This document shows, piece after piece, positions 54,502 to 64,000 of a stretch of 64,000 bases of DNA (within the stretch, counting starts at the first letter, position 1; each line of letters opens with the position of its first letter). Made by a program: the position numbers and the translations under genes. The notes below the pieces were generated by a model that was not told where the DNA came from, did not search any database, and worked only from the letters and a program-made list of their open reading frames with translations. The DNA is from Boseongicola sp. (lineage in GTDB: Bacteria; Pseudomonadota; Alphaproteobacteria; Rhodobacterales; Rhodobacteraceae), in the NCBI GenBank assembly GCA_014075275.1, contig CP046179.1:2923932-2987931 (forward strand), given 5' to 3'.

Positions 54502-56979
54502 ATGAGCGATAGTGACGGCAAAAAGACACTTGGGCTGCGCGGCAGCCGACCCGGTCAGGTAAAGCAGAGCTTTAGCCATGGGCGGACCAAGAGTGTCGTG
54601 GTCGAGACAAAACGCAAGCGCGTTGTGGTGCCCAAGCCAGGGACACCGAAGCCTTCGGGCAAGGCGGGTTCAGCAAGCCCGGCCAGCGATTCTACGAATC
54701 GTCCGGCTGGTATTTCGGATGCGGAATTAGAGCGTCGGATGAAGGCTTTGGCTGCTGCCAAGGCGCGCGAAAGCGTAGAGGCCGAACAGCGGGCGGCGGA
54801 CGAGAAGGCGCGTTCTGAAGAGCGGGATCGTCGTCGGGCCGAGGTGGAAGCCAAAGAGGCTGAAGAGCGCGAGCGCGAAGAAAAAGCCAAGGCGAAAGCC
54901 GAGGAAGAGGAGCGCGCGAAAAAAGCTGCTGCCGCGGCAAAAGCCATGGCAGAAGCACCAGCGCCCGCGGCTCCCGCTGCGGCCCCGGCTGCGCCGCGCG
55001 GTGGTGCGCCAAAACCATCAAGCCCGCCACGCCGGGATCGCGACAACCGCAAGGGTGGCAAGGCCAGCCGCGATGACAATGCACGCCGGTCCGGCAAGCT
55101 GACGTTGAACCAGGCATTGGCTGGTGGCGGTGGTCGCCAGAAGTCTTTGGCTGCGATGAAGCGCAAACAAGAGCGCGCACGTCAGAAAGCCATGGGTGCG
55201 AACGTCGAGCGCGAGAAGGTTATGCGCACGGTTCAGCTGCCCGAGGCGATCACTGTTGGTGAATTGGCCAACCGGATGTCGGAACGGGTTGCGGATGTTG
55301 TGAAATCGCTGATGACCAGCGGGATTATGGCGACGCAGAACCAGTCTATTGACGCCGATACGGCTGAATTGATCATCGAAGAGTTTGGCCACACAGTTCA
55401 GCGTGTTTCTGACGCCGATGTAGAAGATGTAATTCAATCCGTTGTCGATGATGAAGGTGATCTTCAGGGTCGTCCGCCGGTGATTACGGTTATGGGTCAC
55501 GTTGACCACGGTAAGACTTCGCTTTTGGATGCGATCCGGAATGCGAAAGTTGTATCGGGCGAAGCAGGCGGGATTACGCAGCACATTGGTGCGTATCAGG
55601 TTAATCAGGACGGCAAATTGCTGACGTTCCTGGATACACCTGGCCACGCGGCGTTTACGTCGATGCGGGCCCGTGGTGCGCAGGTTACGGATATTGTTGT
55701 GTTGGTGGTTGCGGCGGATGACGCTGTGATGCCGCAGACGATTGAGGCCATTAACCACGCGAAAGCGGCGGAAGTGCCGATGATCGTTGCGATCAACAAG
55801 ATCGACCGCCCAGATGCCAACCCGGACAAGGTGCGTACCGATCTTTTGCAGCACGAAGTTGTTGTCGAGAAGATGTCGGGCGAAGTGCAGGACGTTGAAG
55901 TTTCGGCGATCAAGGGCACCGGTCTGGAAGAGTTGCTGGAAGCGATCTCGCTTCAGGCGGAAATTCTGGAACTGAAGGCCAACCCAGATCGCTCAGCCTC
56001 GGGCGCCGTGATTGAAGCGCAGCTTGATGTTGGTCGCGGCCCTGTCGCAACAGTTCTTGTCGAGAACGGCACCCTTCGTCAGGGCGATATCTTCGTCGTC
56101 GGCGAGCAGTTTGGTAAAGTTCGTGCGATGGAGAATGACAAAGGCGAACGGGTGAAAGAAGCCGGTCCGTCTGTTCCCGTCGAAGTTCTGGGCCTGAATG
56201 GCACGCCGGAAGCTGGTGACGTTCTGAACGTTGTCGACACCGAAGCGCAGGCCCGCGAGATCGCTGGCTATCGCGCCGATGTGGCCAAGGAAAAACGCGC
56301 GGCTGCTGGTGCGGCGACGACGCTGGAACAGTTGATGGCGAAGGCGAAGGAAGACGAAAACGTCGCCGAGCTGCCGATTCTTGTGAAGGCCGACGTGCAG
56401 GGCTCTGCCGAAGCTATTATCCAGGCGATGGCAAAGATCGGGAACGACGAAGTGCGCGTGCGGGTTCTGCACTCGGGCGTGGGCGCGATTACTGAAAGCG
56501 ATATCGGCCTGGCCGAAGCTTCGGGCGCGCCGGTTTTTGGTTTCAACGTTCGTGCCAATGCTTCGGCCCGCAACACCGCCAACCAGAAGGGCATCGAAAT
56601 CCGCTATTACAGTGTGATTTATGACCTTGTGGATGACGTTAAAGCGGCGGCATCGGGTCTGCTAAGTGCTGAAGTCCGCGAGACATTTATCGGTTATGCG
56701 CAGATCAAAGAGGTCTTCAAGGTTTCCAACGTCGGCAAGGTTGCCGGTTGTCTTGTCACCGAGGGCGTTGCACGCCGGTCGGCTGGTGTGCGTCTGCTGC
56801 GCGACGACGTGGTGATTCACGAAGGCACGCTGAAAACGCTGAAGCGCTTCAAGGATGAAGTGCCTGAGGTTCAGTCGGGTCAGGAATGCGGGATGGCGTT
56901 TGAGAACTATGAAGACATTCGCCCGAACGACGTGATCGAAATCTTCACCCGTGAAGAGGTGGAGCGGAACCTGACCTGA
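54502..56979 (+). CDS. infB: Translation initiation factor IF-2
   Basis: IF-2 is the GTPase that places initiator tRNA on the ribosome. The 825-residue protein has an N-terminal IF2-associated segment (1-50), a long Glu/Arg/Ala-rich charged linker (about 70-190) and the domain [13 protein letters not shown]. The GTPase has G1 [17 protein letters not shown] near 331, [13 protein letters not shown] (G2), DTPGHAAF (G3) and NKIDRPDAN (G4). It ends the rimP-nusA-ylxR-infB operon and is followed by a strong terminator. Confidence 0.97.
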   Translation: MSDSDGKKTLGLRGSRPGQVKQSFSHGRTKSVVVETKRKRVVVPKPGTPKPSGKAGSASPASDSTNRPAGISDAELERRMKALAAAKARESVEAEQRAADEKARSEERDRRRAEVEAKEAEEREREEKAKAKAEEEERAKKAAAAAKAMAEAPAPAAPAAAPAAPRGGAPKPSSPPRRDRDNRKGGKASRDDNARRSGKLTLNQALAGGGGRQKSLAAMKRKQERARQKAMGANVEREKVMRTVQLPEAITVGELANRMSERVADVVKSLMTSGIMATQNQSIDADTAELIIEEFGHTVQRVSDADVEDVIQSVVDDEGDLQGRPPVITVMGHVDHGKTSLLDAIRNAKVVSGEAGGITQHIGAYQVNQDGKLLTFLDTPGHAAFTSMRARGAQVTDIVVLVVAADDAVMPQTIEAINHAKAAEVPMIVAINKIDRPDANPDKVRTDLLQHEVVVEKMSGEVQDVEVSAIKGTGLEELLEAISLQAEILELKANPDRSASGAVIEAQLDVGRGPVATVLVENGTLRQGDIFVVGEQFGKVRAMENDKGERVKEAGPSVPVEVLGLNGTPEAGDVLNVVDTEAQAREIAGYRADVAKEKRAAAGAATTLEQLMAKAKEDENVAELPILVKADVQGSAEAIIQAMAKIGNDEVRVRVLHSGVGAITESDIGLAEASGAPVFGFNVRANASARNTANQKGIEIRYYSVIYDLVDDVKAAASGLLSAEVRETFIGYAQIKEVFKVSNVGKVAGCLVTEGVARRSAGVRLLRDDVVIHEGTLKTLKRFKDEVPEVQSGQECGMAFENYEDIRPNDVIEIFTREEVERNLT

Positions 56980-57006
56980 TGGGTTCGCAATTATGAAGTT
57001 GAATTA

Positions 57007-57038
57007 GAAACGCCGCCTCCGAAAAGAGGCGGCGTTTC
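57007..57038 (+). terminator. Intrinsic terminator of infB
   Basis: GAAACGCCGCCTC (57007-57019) and GAGGCGGCGTTTC (57026-57038) are a perfect 13-bp inverted repeat with loop CGAAAA, then GTCTTTT. It lies 27 bp after the infB stop and ends the operon. Confidence 0.9.
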
Positions 57039-57234
57039 GTCTTTTGCAGTTCCCGTGAGTGCGCTGCAAAAGCCGGGACTCAGACGGGAAAACCAAAAAA
57101 CAGGCGAGACCCAACGCGCACAGCGATGCGTCCATCTGCCAATGACTGAACAAAATGACCTTGAACCGAAATTCGGCTGCTTAAAAGTATCGTTCGTATC
57201 ATCCCGCCGACCCCCGGTAATTCGGCTTGTGAAC

Positions 57235-57250
57235 CATACACTAGTGTATG
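57235..57250. promoter_or_regulatory. 16-bp perfect palindrome between infB and tetR
   Basis: CATACACTAGTGTATG is a perfect palindrome, 52 bp past the tetR stop codon. The surrounding 322-bp gap (56980-57301) otherwise holds only the infB terminator, with no gene I can support. It may be an operator for an unknown factor. Confidence 0.5.
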
Positions 57251-57301
57251 CGGGCTGCATAGAAAAAGGTTCGTGGTAGGCGAGAGTGCGTCAAACACAC
57301 C

Positions 57302-57835
57302 TCAATCTAAAGATGAAATGAGCTGCTTGGAGATACCGTCAAGGATGCTTCGGTCACCCATGCTAACTGATACTGTCATTGCGCCCTGAAGCTGTGACTG
57401 AATGCGGAGCGCTGTGGCGCGTTTGTCTTGAATGCTCGCGGGCATTGCAGCCATCAGCCATTCGATATTGTTTTCATAGAATTGAGCAACACGGGATGAA
57501 ACGTTGTCGGGTAGGCCAGTGGATTCGGCTGCGAGCATTCCGCAAAGGCATTGTACGCCGGAAGTTTCGAGAGCGTCTTGGTATACTTGGCAAAACGCCT
57601 GCAAAGAGGCTGGCCAGTCTAATTGACCGGCGGGACCGAGATTTTCGGCAATGCGAGTTGCATATCGATCAACCACGGCATGACCGAGGTCCTGTTTGTG
57701 GCGGAAGTGATAGTGGATGCTTGCGGACTTGATTCCCAGGTCGTCGGAAATGTCACGAAAACTGAACGCGTGGTAACCGCGCTGACGAATGGCGCGTTCA
57801 GCGATGTCCAGGATCTGAGTTCGGGTATCTGGCAT
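57302..57835 (-). CDS. TetR-family repressor
   Basis: The 177-residue protein has the TetR DNA-binding domain: TRTQILDIAERAIRQRGYHAFSFRDISDDLGIKSASIHYHFRHKQDLGHAVVDRY (residues 4-59). An LCGMLAAE-type ligand domain with cysteines (VQCLCGM) near residue 98 could sense electrophiles. The ATG at 57835 was chosen; the frame to 57898 overlaps both operators. The divergent partner encodes a glutathione transferase, so it probably represses that gene and itself. Confidence 0.88.
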   Translation of the reverse strand: MPDTRTQILDIAERAIRQRGYHAFSFRDISDDLGIKSASIHYHFRHKQDLGHAVVDRYATRIAENLGPAGQLDWPASLQAFCQVYQDALETSGVQCLCGMLAAESTGLPDNVSSRVAQFYENNIEWLMAAMPASIQDKRATALRIQSQLQGAMTVSVSMGDRSILDGISKQLISSLD

Positions 57836-57855
57836 GGTAATCACGATTTTACTAT

Positions 57856-57869
57856 CTATCACTAGATAG
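57856..57869 (-). promoter_or_regulatory. TetR operator O1
   Basis: On the minus strand this reads CTATCTAGTGATAG, identical to the core of O2. It lies 20 bp upstream of the tetR start. CTATC arms flank a 4-bp centre. Confidence 0.65.
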
Positions 57870-57901
57870 GCTTGACGGGGGGGAAGCGGCAAGATCATAA
57901 G

Positions 57902-57923
57902 TTACCTATCTAGTGATAGGTAA
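57902..57923 (+). promoter_or_regulatory. TetR operator O2
   Basis: TTACCTATC and GATAGGTAA are 9-bp inverted arms around TAGT. The core CTATCTAGTGATAG is the same as O1 in the opposite direction. Centres of O1 and O2 are 50 bp apart. O2 abuts the ribosome site (AAGGA, 57922-57926) of the glutathione-transferase gene. Confidence 0.7.
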
Positions 57924-57932
57924 GGATAACGG

Positions 57933-58553
57933 ATGAAAGTATATGATTTTGAGGGATTTCCCAATCCTGCACGAGTGAGAATCGCCTTGGCTGAAAAGAA
58001 CCTGATGGGGAAGGTCGAGTTTGTCTCGGTCAATGTTCCTGAAGGTGAGCACCAAAGCGCAGCGTTCCGAGCAAAGAACCCGTCGGCTGCTGTGCCGATG
58101 TTGGAGTTGGATGACGGTACGTGCATTTCTGAATGCACGGCTATAACCGAGTATCTGGATAACCTGGATGGAGCGCCGAGTCTGACGGGCAAAACTCCTA
58201 GGGAACGGGCCGTCGTGCATATGATGCAACGGCGTGCGGAGGCCGGGCTATTGGATGCAGTAGCGACATACTTTCATCACGCGACCCCGGGGTTGGGGGC
58301 CGATATCGAAGGGTATCAGTGCGGCGAATGGGGCGAGCATCAGAAACAAAACGCGCTGAAGGGGATGCAGTATCTTGACGGGGTTCTGGCGGATCAGCCT
58401 TACTTGGCGGGTGATGATTTCAGTATGGCAGACATCACGGCATTTGCCGGGTTGGCCTTTGCGGATTTCGCCGAGATTGCAGTGCCGGAAACCTGCGGTA
58501 ACTTGATCGAATGGCGTGCGCGTGTGGCGACCCGGCCTTCGGTTGCTGGTTAA
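57933..58553 (+). CDS. Glutathione S-transferase
   Basis: The 206-residue protein has the thioredoxin-like N-terminal domain (KVYDFEGFPNPARVRIALAEKN; NPSAAVPMLELDDGTCISECTAITEYLD with the cis-Pro and the SNAIL/ECTAI glutathione motif). The alpha-helical C-terminal domain ends DDFSMADITAFAGLAFADF. It would conjugate glutathione to electrophiles. A TTGACG (57872) to TCATAA box with 17-bp spacing lies between the two TetR operators, so it is probably induced when TetR is inactivated. AAGGA precedes the ATG. Confidence 0.9.
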   Translation: MKVYDFEGFPNPARVRIALAEKNLMGKVEFVSVNVPEGEHQSAAFRAKNPSAAVPMLELDDGTCISECTAITEYLDNLDGAPSLTGKTPRERAVVHMMQRRAEAGLLDAVATYFHHATPGLGADIEGYQCGEWGEHQKQNALKGMQYLDGVLADQPYLAGDDFSMADITAFAGLAFADFAEIAVPETCGNLIEWRARVATRPSVAG

Positions 58554-58569
58554 GAGAGCGAGATTGATT

Positions 58570-59244
58570 ATGGGACTGAATTCGGACTTCTCGGTGCGCG
58601 CGGCGGTTCATAGCGCGGACATTCCTTGGGTGCCTTCTCCGATGGCTGGGGTTGATCGGCGGATGCTGGACAGGATCGGTGATGAAGTGGCGCGGGCGAC
58701 GACGATTGTGCGCTATGCGCCAGGCAGCAAATTTTCGCCCCACGTGCATACCGGTGGCGAGGAGTTTCTGGTGCTGGAGGGTGTGTTTCAGGACGAGCAT
58801 GGAGATTTTCCGGCAGGTAGCTATATCCGCAATCCACCGGAATCGTCTCACACGCCGGGATCCGAGCCGGGCTGCACGATATTTGTGAAGCTGTGGCAGA
58901 TGGACTTGGACGACCGGACCCATGTGCGGGTGGATACAGGCAAGATGCGGTTTGTTCCTGATCGGGATGGTGCCGTTGTGATGCCGCTGTTTTCGGATGG
59001 TCGCGAAGATGTGGTGCTGGAGCGTTGGGCGGCGGGAGCCAAAGTGTCTTTGGACGCGTCTGGCGGTTTGGAATTGCTGGTGATCGACGGCGGGTTTGCC
59101 GAGGCGGGCGAGACTTTCAGGGTCGGAAGCTGGCTGCGGTTGCCGAAAGGCGGCGGATCTGTTGCGACCGTTGGCACGGAAGGTGCGCGGGTCTGGATCA
59201 AACGGGATCACTTGCGCGAGGAACCGACGGCACCGTTGGCGTAA
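58570..59244 (+). CDS. ChrR-like cupin protein
   Basis: The 224-residue protein has two cupin modules. The first has FSPHVHTGGEEFLVLEGVF near residue 58 (H-x-H, E) and NPPESSHTPGSEPGC near 92 (His); the second (about 135-220) is degenerate. It resembles the anti-sigma ChrR cupin domain (cupin_7) without the N-terminal zinc anti-sigma part. The function is unknown. It follows the gst gene by 16 bp and is probably cotranscribed with it. The ATG at 58570 fits the family start. Confidence 0.75.
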   Translation: MGLNSDFSVRAAVHSADIPWVPSPMAGVDRRMLDRIGDEVARATTIVRYAPGSKFSPHVHTGGEEFLVLEGVFQDEHGDFPAGSYIRNPPESSHTPGSEPGCTIFVKLWQMDLDDRTHVRVDTGKMRFVPDRDGAVVMPLFSDGREDVVLERWAAGAKVSLDASGGLELLVIDGGFAEAGETFRVGSWLRLPKGGGSVATVGTEGARVWIKRDHLREEPTAPLA

Positions 59245-59248
59245 CGGG

Positions 59249-59647
59249 TTACAGCCAGTCGCGCAGGATCGGGATCAGAGGGATGTCAGCGGGCGGCATT
59301 GGGTAGTCTTTCAATGCCTGCGCCCGAACCCATTTAAGGGCCTGACCTTCGCGGGACGTTGGCGTGCCTTCCCATTTGCGGCAGGCGAACAGAGGCATCA
59401 GAAGGTGGAAGTCTTCGTAAGTGTGGCTGGCGAAAGTCAGCGGGGCGAGGCAACTGGCCCATGTGTTGATGCCCAACTCTTCTTCCAACTCGCGGATCAG
59501 GGCGACCTCGGGGGTTTCGCCAGGTTCGACTTTGCCGCCGGGAAACTCCCACAGCCCGGCCATGGATTTACCTTCCGGGCGCTGAGCAATCAGGACGCGA
59601 CTATCGGGGTCAATCAGGGCAACTGCCGAAACCAGAAGCGTTTTCAC
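59249..59647 (-). CDS. mutT: 8-oxo-dGTP diphosphatase, MutT type
   Basis: MutT cleaves 8-oxo-dGTP so that it is not incorporated into DNA. The 132-residue protein has the complete NUDIX box GGKVEPGETPEVALIRELEEELGI (residues 37-60), preceded by SMAGLWEFP, typical of MutT. It is coupled to argJ by a 4-bp ATGA overlap and sits near the end of the PPIase-argJ-mutT unit. It is one of three NUDIX proteins in the window. Confidence 0.92.
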   Translation of the reverse strand: MKTLLVSAVALIDPDSRVLIAQRPEGKSMAGLWEFPGGKVEPGETPEVALIRELEEELGINTWASCLAPLTFASHTYEDFHLLMPLFACRKWEGTPTSREGQALKWVRAQALKDYPMPPADIPLIPILRDWL

Positions 59648-60873
59648 GAGCGGTAGTCGGCGTTGATGCTGATGTATTGCGCCGTCAGGTCACAGGTGAA
59701 GACGGTGGCGGTGCCATTGCCCAGACCCATGTCGACGCAGATGTCGATTTCATCGCCCTTCATGTGTTCGGCAGCTTCGGCTTCGGAATAGTCCGGGGCG
59801 ACCTGGCCGTTTTGGGCGACTTCGACATCGCCGAAGCGGATGCAAAGGCGGTCGCGGTCGGCTTCGGCGCCTGATTTGCCAATCGCCATAACGATGCGGC
59901 CCCAATTGGGGTCTTCGCCCGCAATGGCGGTTTTGACGAGGGGTGAGTTTGCGATGGATAGCGCGGTGCGTTTGGCATCGGCCTTGTCGACCGCGCCAGT
60001 GACGCAGATGGTCACGAACTTTGAAGCCCCTTCGCCATCGCGGACCACTTGTTTGGCGAGGTCATCCATGACTTCGAACAGGGCGGCGGCGAAGCCTTCG
60101 CTATCGGTGACATCCACGCCAGATGTGCCTGTGGCGGCAACGAGGAGCGTGTCTGATGTTGAGGTATCGCTGTCAACCGTTATACAGTTGAACGTGTCTT
60201 CGCATTGATTTGCGACAAGCTGTTGCAGGGCGTCGAAGCCGATTTCGGCGTCGGTGAAAATGTAGACAAGCATAGTCGCCATATCGGGGGCGATCATCCC
60301 GGAACCCTTTGCAATGCCTGCGATTTTCACCGGTTTGCCGTCGATCTGCACCGTGCGACCTGCGCCTTTCGGGAAGGTGTCGGTGGTCATGATGGCCTGG
60401 GCTGCCGCGGCGATGCCGTCGGGGGACAGCGTGTCGGTCAGACCATTTACGACTGTAGTGATCCGGTCATGGGGCAATGCCTCGCCAATGACACCGGTGG
60501 AGGATGTGAAGACGCGGGATTGCGGGATGTTGAGTGTGGCGGCGACGGCATCAGTGACCGCTTCGACCGCCTGCACGCCCTTTATGCCAGTGAAGGCGTT
60601 GGCGTTGCCTGAGTTCACAAGGATGGCGGCGGGGCCGCCGGAGGGGCCGCCGAGTTTGGCCTGACAATCCAGAACCGGTGCAGCGCGCGTTTTGGACTTG
60701 GTGAATGTGCCCGCGATGGTGGTGCCGGCAGCCAGTTCGGCCAACATTACATCGGTACGGCCGGCGTATTTTATGCCCGCTTCGACCGTCGAAAAGCGAA
60801 CGCCGTCAATAACGGGAAGAGACGGAAACCCGCCTTTGGGTGCCAGAGGCGATACGGGCATTGCACCGGCCAT
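59644..60873 (-). CDS. argJ: Bifunctional ornithine acetyltransferase / N-acetylglutamate synthase
   Basis: ArgJ recycles the acetyl group in the arginine pathway and can also make N-acetylglutamate. The 409-residue precursor has NSGNANAFTG near 88, TSSTGVIGEALP near 124 and the self-cleavage site MATML near residue 200, where the Thr becomes the N-terminal nucleophile of the beta subunit. The C-terminal half has GEDPNWGRIVMAIG near 318. It starts 4 bases after the PPIase gene and overlaps mutT. Confidence 0.95.
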   Translation of the reverse strand: MAGAMPVSPLAPKGGFPSLPVIDGVRFSTVEAGIKYAGRTDVMLAELAAGTTIAGTFTKSKTRAAPVLDCQAKLGGPSGGPAAILVNSGNANAFTGIKGVQAVEAVTDAVAATLNIPQSRVFTSSTGVIGEALPHDRITTVVNGLTDTLSPDGIAAAAQAIMTTDTFPKGAGRTVQIDGKPVKIAGIAKGSGMIAPDMATMLVYIFTDAEIGFDALQQLVANQCEDTFNCITVDSDTSTSDTLLVAATGTSGVDVTDSEGFAAALFEVMDDLAKQVVRDGEGASKFVTICVTGAVDKADAKRTALSIANSPLVKTAIAGEDPNWGRIVMAIGKSGAEADRDRLCIRFGDVEVAQNGQVAPDYSEAEAAEHMKGDEIDICVDMGLGNGTATVFTCDLTAQYISINADYRS

Positions 60874-60876
60874 AGC

Positions 60877-61725
60877 TTACTCTCCTAAGATGGAAATATC
60901 GTCCAGTAGCGCTGGATCGATCTGGTCGACGGTCATACGCGAGATTGTTGCCGTCTCGGTCAGCTCCATAGCGCGGGCCTCGATGGCCTGGCGTTGTACT
61001 TGCTGTTCTATTTCACCACGGACTTGCTCCAGTGTTGGGGCGTCTTTCTGGCGTTTTTCGTTCAGTCGGACGACATGCCAGCCGAACTGCGTTTGAACGG
61101 GGGCAGAGATGTTACCCGGGTCAAGAGCTATAACGGCAGCCTCGAATGGAGGAACCATGGCACCGATCCCGAACCAGCCCAATTGTCCGCCGTTGGGGCC
61201 GGAAGGTCCGGTGGATTTTTCCTGCGCCAAAAGGGCGAAGTCCGCGCCGCCATTTAACTGATCGACCAGAGCAATTGCTTCTTCTTCGGTGTCGACCAGA
61301 ATGTGGCTGGCATTGAATTCGGTTTCTGGCTCAATGGCCCCGTAGCTGGCGTCATACGTTGCTTGAAGCGCTGCATCTGTCGAGGCTTGCTCAGAAAGTT
61401 CCTGCATGACTTGAGAGGCGCGAAGCAACCGTTCTTCGTTGTCCAGTGTGGCGCGAGATCCGATGGTCAAATCGTCACCATCCTGTCCTAAGAGCGTTTG
61501 TTGTACCAGTTGATCAAGGATGCCATCGAACAAAACGTTCGGCGGCAGCTGTTGATACTGTTCAGGGAGACGCTGTTTCAGCACGATCATGTGGGCCAAC
61601 GTAATGTCGGTGCCGTTTACTGAGGCGACTACCATGTTTGGATCGGCATGATTATCGGAGCTGGCGGGTGCAGATAGCGCCACAAAGGCAACAGCCGCGG
61701 CGTAAATTGTGCGTTTAATCAGCAT
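60877..61725 (-). CDS. Exported peptidyl-prolyl isomerase (parvulin/SurA type)
   Basis: The 282-residue protein has a signal peptide (residues 1-24), a SurA-like helical N domain and one parvulin domain with HILVDTEEEAIALVDQLNGGADFALLAQE near 150, GGQLGWFGIGAMVPPFE near 190 and FGWHVVRLNE near 225. It should help fold proteins in the periplasm. It is the first gene of the PPIase-argJ-mutT unit and is divergent from secA. Confidence 0.9.
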   Translation of the reverse strand: MLIKRTIYAAAVAFVALSAPASSDNHADPNMVVASVNGTDITLAHMIVLKQRLPEQYQQLPPNVLFDGILDQLVQQTLLGQDGDDLTIGSRATLDNEERLLRASQVMQELSEQASTDAALQATYDASYGAIEPETEFNASHILVDTEEEAIALVDQLNGGADFALLAQEKSTGPSGPNGGQLGWFGIGAMVPPFEAAVIALDPGNISAPVQTQFGWHVVRLNEKRQKDAPTLEQVRGEIEQQVQRQAIEARAMELTETATISRMTVDQIDPALLDDISILGE

Positions 61726-61762
61726 ATCTGATCCTCTCTGAGCGCCGCGAGGTGTGGCGACG

Positions 61763-61791
61763 TTGACACTGTGAATACGGGCCCTTACATC
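61763..61791 (+). promoter_or_regulatory. Possible promoter of secA
   Basis: TTGACA (61763-61768) is followed after 17 bp by TACATC, a modest -10. It lies 115 bp before the secA start, in the 180-bp gap after the divergent PPIase gene. Confidence 0.5.
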
Positions 61792-61905
61792 GCCTTGCAG
61801 CGGGTGAGGCGGTTATCGTTTTGCCCTTCTATGGCGGGCCAGAGGCACGGGCAAGCGTAACTCCTCACACGAACTCGTCACATACACGCACGAAGGCAGG
61901 TGCAG

Positions 61906-64000
61906 ATGCTTGGTTTTGGAACGATTGCAAAGAAGGTCTTCGGGACCGTTAACGACCGTCGGATTAAGTCGGGGCAGCCCGTCGTAGACCGGATCAATGC
62001 GATGGAGGCGGACTTTGCGGCGTTGTCGGACGACGGCTTGATCGAGAAGACAGCAGAGTTCAAACAGCGCGTGGCTGATGGTGAGTCGCTGGACGACATC
62101 TTGCCAGAGGCATTTGCGAACTGTCGAGAAGCTGCCAAGCGTGCTTTGGGACTGCGGGCGTTTGATGTTCAATTAATTGGCGGCATGATGCTGCACCAGG
62201 GCAATATCGCCGAGATGAAGACGGGTGAGGGAAAGACCCTCGTTGCGACTTTGCCGGCTTACCTAAACGCTCTGACGGGCAAGGGCGTTCACATCGTGAC
62301 GGTGAACGACTATCTGGTTCGGCGCGATGCGTCATGGATGGGCAAAGTATTCTCGGCACTCGGTATGACAACCGGTGCGGTCTATCCGCAGCAACCTGAA
62401 GACGAGAAGAAAGAAGCCTATGCTGCCGACGTCACCTATGCCACCAACAATGAGCTGGGTTTTGACTATCTTCGCGACAATATGAAATCGACGCTGTTGG
62501 ATATGAGTCAGCGTGGCCATTACTTTGCAATTGTCGATGAAGTTGACTCGATTTTGATCGACGAGGCGCGGACTCCGTTGATTATTTCGGGTCCTGCTCA
62601 GGACCGATCCGAACTTTACGTCACAATCGACAAGTTGATCCCAGAAGTCCTGGAAGAGCATTTCACGTTGGATGAAAAAACGCGAAACGTGACTTATACG
62701 GACGAGGGCAACGAGTTTCTGGAAGAGCTGCTGCTCAGTTCTGGTCTGCTGCCCGAGGGACAATCGCTTTATGATCCAGAATCAACGACTCTGGTACACC
62801 ACGTTAATCAGGGTCTGCGTGCGCATAAGTTATTTGCGCGCGACAAGGACTATATCGTTCGAGACGGTGAAGTTGTTCTAATCGATGAGTTTACAGGTCG
62901 AATGATGGCCGGACGACGTCTGTCGGATGGTTTGCATCAGGCAATAGAAGCGAAAGAAGGCGCGAACATTCAGCCCGAGAATGTGACGTTGGCAAGTGTG
63001 ACGTTCCAGAACTATTTCCGATTGTATGATAAATTGGCAGGTATGACGGGAACGGCGTCTACCGAGGCCGACGAATTCATGGAGATTTACAATCTGGGCG
63101 TTGTCGAGGTTCCGACAAATGTGCGGGTCGCCCGTGAAGACGAAGACGACCAGATTTTCCGCACTGCGAAAGAAAAGTTTGACGGAGTTGTCGAGGCGAT
63201 TAAAGAAGCCAACGCCAAGGATCAGCCGGTTTTGGTGGGCACAACATCAATTGAGCGATCTGAGTTTCTGGCCGAGTTGCTGACGAAAGAGGGCATTCCC
63301 CACAAGGTTCTGAATGCACGTCATCACGAACAGGAAGCTGAGATTGTCGCCGACGCTGGTAAACCCGGAGGCGTAACAATTGCGACCAACATGGCTGGTC
63401 GCGGCACCGACATTCAGCTCGGCGGCAACGTCGAGATGCGCGTGTTGCAGGCTTTGGCGGAAGATCCCGAAGCTGACCCGGAAGAGGTGCGTTCCAAGAT
63501 TGAAGCCGAAGTTGCAGATGCCAAAGAGAAGGTATTGGCGGCTGGCGGGCTTTATGTTCTGGCGACTGAGCGGCACGAAAGCCGCCGGATCGACAACCAG
63601 CTGCGCGGTCGTTCAGGTCGGCAAGGCGACCCAGGGCGGTCATCGTTTTTCCTTAGCCTGGAAGACGATCTGATGCGTATCTTTGGCTCTGAGCGATTGG
63701 ACAAGGTGCTGAGCACGCTTGGGATGGCCGAGGGCGAGGCGATCAAACACCCTTGGGTAAACAAGTCTTTGGAGCGGGCGCAGGCCAAGGTTGAAGGGCG
63801 TAACTTTGACATTCGTAAGCAGCTATTGAAGTTCGACGATGTGATGAACGATCAGCGGAAGGTGATCTTTGGTCAGCGTCGTGAGGTGATGGAGGCCGAT
63901 GATCTGGTCGAGATTGTGCAGGATATGCGCCATCAGGTGATCGATGATCTGGTTGATACTCATATGCCTCCGAAAACCTACGCGGATCAGTGGGATACCG
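61906..64000 (+). CDS. secA: Preprotein translocase ATPase SecA (cut by the window end)
   Basis: SecA drives Sec-dependent export with ATP; it is the partner of SecB at the left end of the window. About 698 residues are seen; the rest runs off the end. The start is ATG 61906 ([13 protein letters not shown]), with AGG upstream. Motifs: [20 protein letters not shown] (Walker A, near 104-123), VNDYLVRRD near 132, [15 protein letters not shown] near 180, [16 protein letters not shown] near 217 and [13 protein letters not shown] near 495. [12 protein letters not shown] follows near 645. The length of family members is about 900 residues. Confidence 0.97.
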   Translation, partial: MLGFGTIAKKVFGTVNDRRIKSGQPVVDRINAMEADFAALSDDGLIEKTAEFKQRVADGESLDDILPEAFANCREAAKRALGLRAFDVQLIGGMMLHQGNIAEMKTGEGKTLVATLPAYLNALTGKGVHIVTVNDYLVRRDASWMGKVFSALGMTTGAVYPQQPEDEKKEAYAADVTYATNNELGFDYLRDNMKSTLLDMSQRGHYFAIVDEVDSILIDEARTPLIISGPAQDRSELYVTIDKLIPEVLEEHFTLDEKTRNVTYTDEGNEFLEELLLSSGLLPEGQSLYDPESTTLVHHVNQGLRAHKLFARDKDYIVRDGEVVLIDEFTGRMMAGRRLSDGLHQAIEAKEGANIQPENVTLASVTFQNYFRLYDKLAGMTGTASTEADEFMEIYNLGVVEVPTNVRVAREDEDDQIFRTAKEKFDGVVEAIKEANAKDQPVLVGTTSIERSEFLAELLTKEGIPHKVLNARHHEQEAEIVADAGKPGGVTIATNMAGRGTDIQLGGNVEMRVLQALAEDPEADPEEVRSKIEAEVADAKEKVLAAGGLYVLATERHESRRIDNQLRGRSGRQGDPGRSSFFLSLEDDLMRIFGSERLDKVLSTLGMAEGEAIKHPWVNKSLERAQAKVEGRNFDIRKQLLKFDDVMNDQRKVIFGQRREVMEADDLVEIVQDMRHQVIDDLVDTHMPPKTYADQWDT

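Noticed and set aside
57302-57835. TetR protein considered as the acrylate regulator AcuR
   Set aside because: The N-terminal sequence and neighbours (glutathione transferase, cupin) do not match AcuR.

Overview
The window looks like the replication-origin-proximal part of an alphaproteobacterial chromosome, most likely a marine member of Rhodobacterales (Roseobacter group). The evidence is gene order and family content, since no database search was possible. The left half carries the conserved alphaproteobacterial origin neighbourhood: fxsA-secB, then maf-aroE-coaE-dnaQ on the minus strand, then hemJ-rho-mnmE-mnmG-rsmG-parA-parB. Two perfect parS sites lie inside the 5' ends of mnmG and rsmG. 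Between maf and hemJ is a gene-free, AT-rich stretch of 412 bp with one perfect and two 8/9 DnaA boxes. It is the best candidate for oriC.

From 11.6 to 24.6 kb the genes are housekeeping: heme and nucleotide quality control (hemW, rdgB, rph), heat-shock control (hrcA-grpE), mutS, a malic enzyme fused to a phosphotransacetylase-like domain, a ribokinase-family kinase, a secreted MsrA, a sulfotransferase-like protein and argG. At 24.7-26.3 kb one IS3-family element sits next to a truncated small gene and two tandem 25-bp repeats. From 26.3 to 34.7 kb follow a NUDIX gene, Hsp33, a CoA-type NUDIX gene, a CCA-adding-type nucleotidyltransferase, two paired ABC half-exporters and an RNA m5U methyltransferase. 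The exporter pair is preceded by an unusual leader with a 10-codon ORF inside a hairpin.

From 34.7 to 43.4 kb are envelope and redox genes: two L,D-transpeptidases, two CAP-domain secreted proteins, hemH, a SAM-methyltransferase-like protein, comF, grxC, a nitrilase-family amidase, a MarR regulator, ubiG and a proline iminopeptidase. From about 43.5 kb the DNA looks richer in G+C and the content becomes more accessory: a quinone oxidoreductase, an XRE regulator, sthA, a sterol desaturase, a fatty acid desaturase, and a DddQ-like cupin (candidate DMSP lyase) next to a small monooxygenase-fold protein and a LysR regulator.

The right end returns to core genes. The rimP-nusA-ylxR-infB operon has a clear promoter followed by an intrinsic terminator before the first gene, which suggests attenuation. 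Next comes a divergent tetR / glutathione-transferase pair with two copies of the same 14-bp operator in opposite orientation, then a ChrR-like cupin, mutT-argJ-PPIase on the minus strand, and secA running off the window end. The genome is compact: many convergent genes overlap at their stop codons and many operon genes are coupled by ATGA or GTGA overlaps. No tRNA, rRNA or CRISPR array was found.
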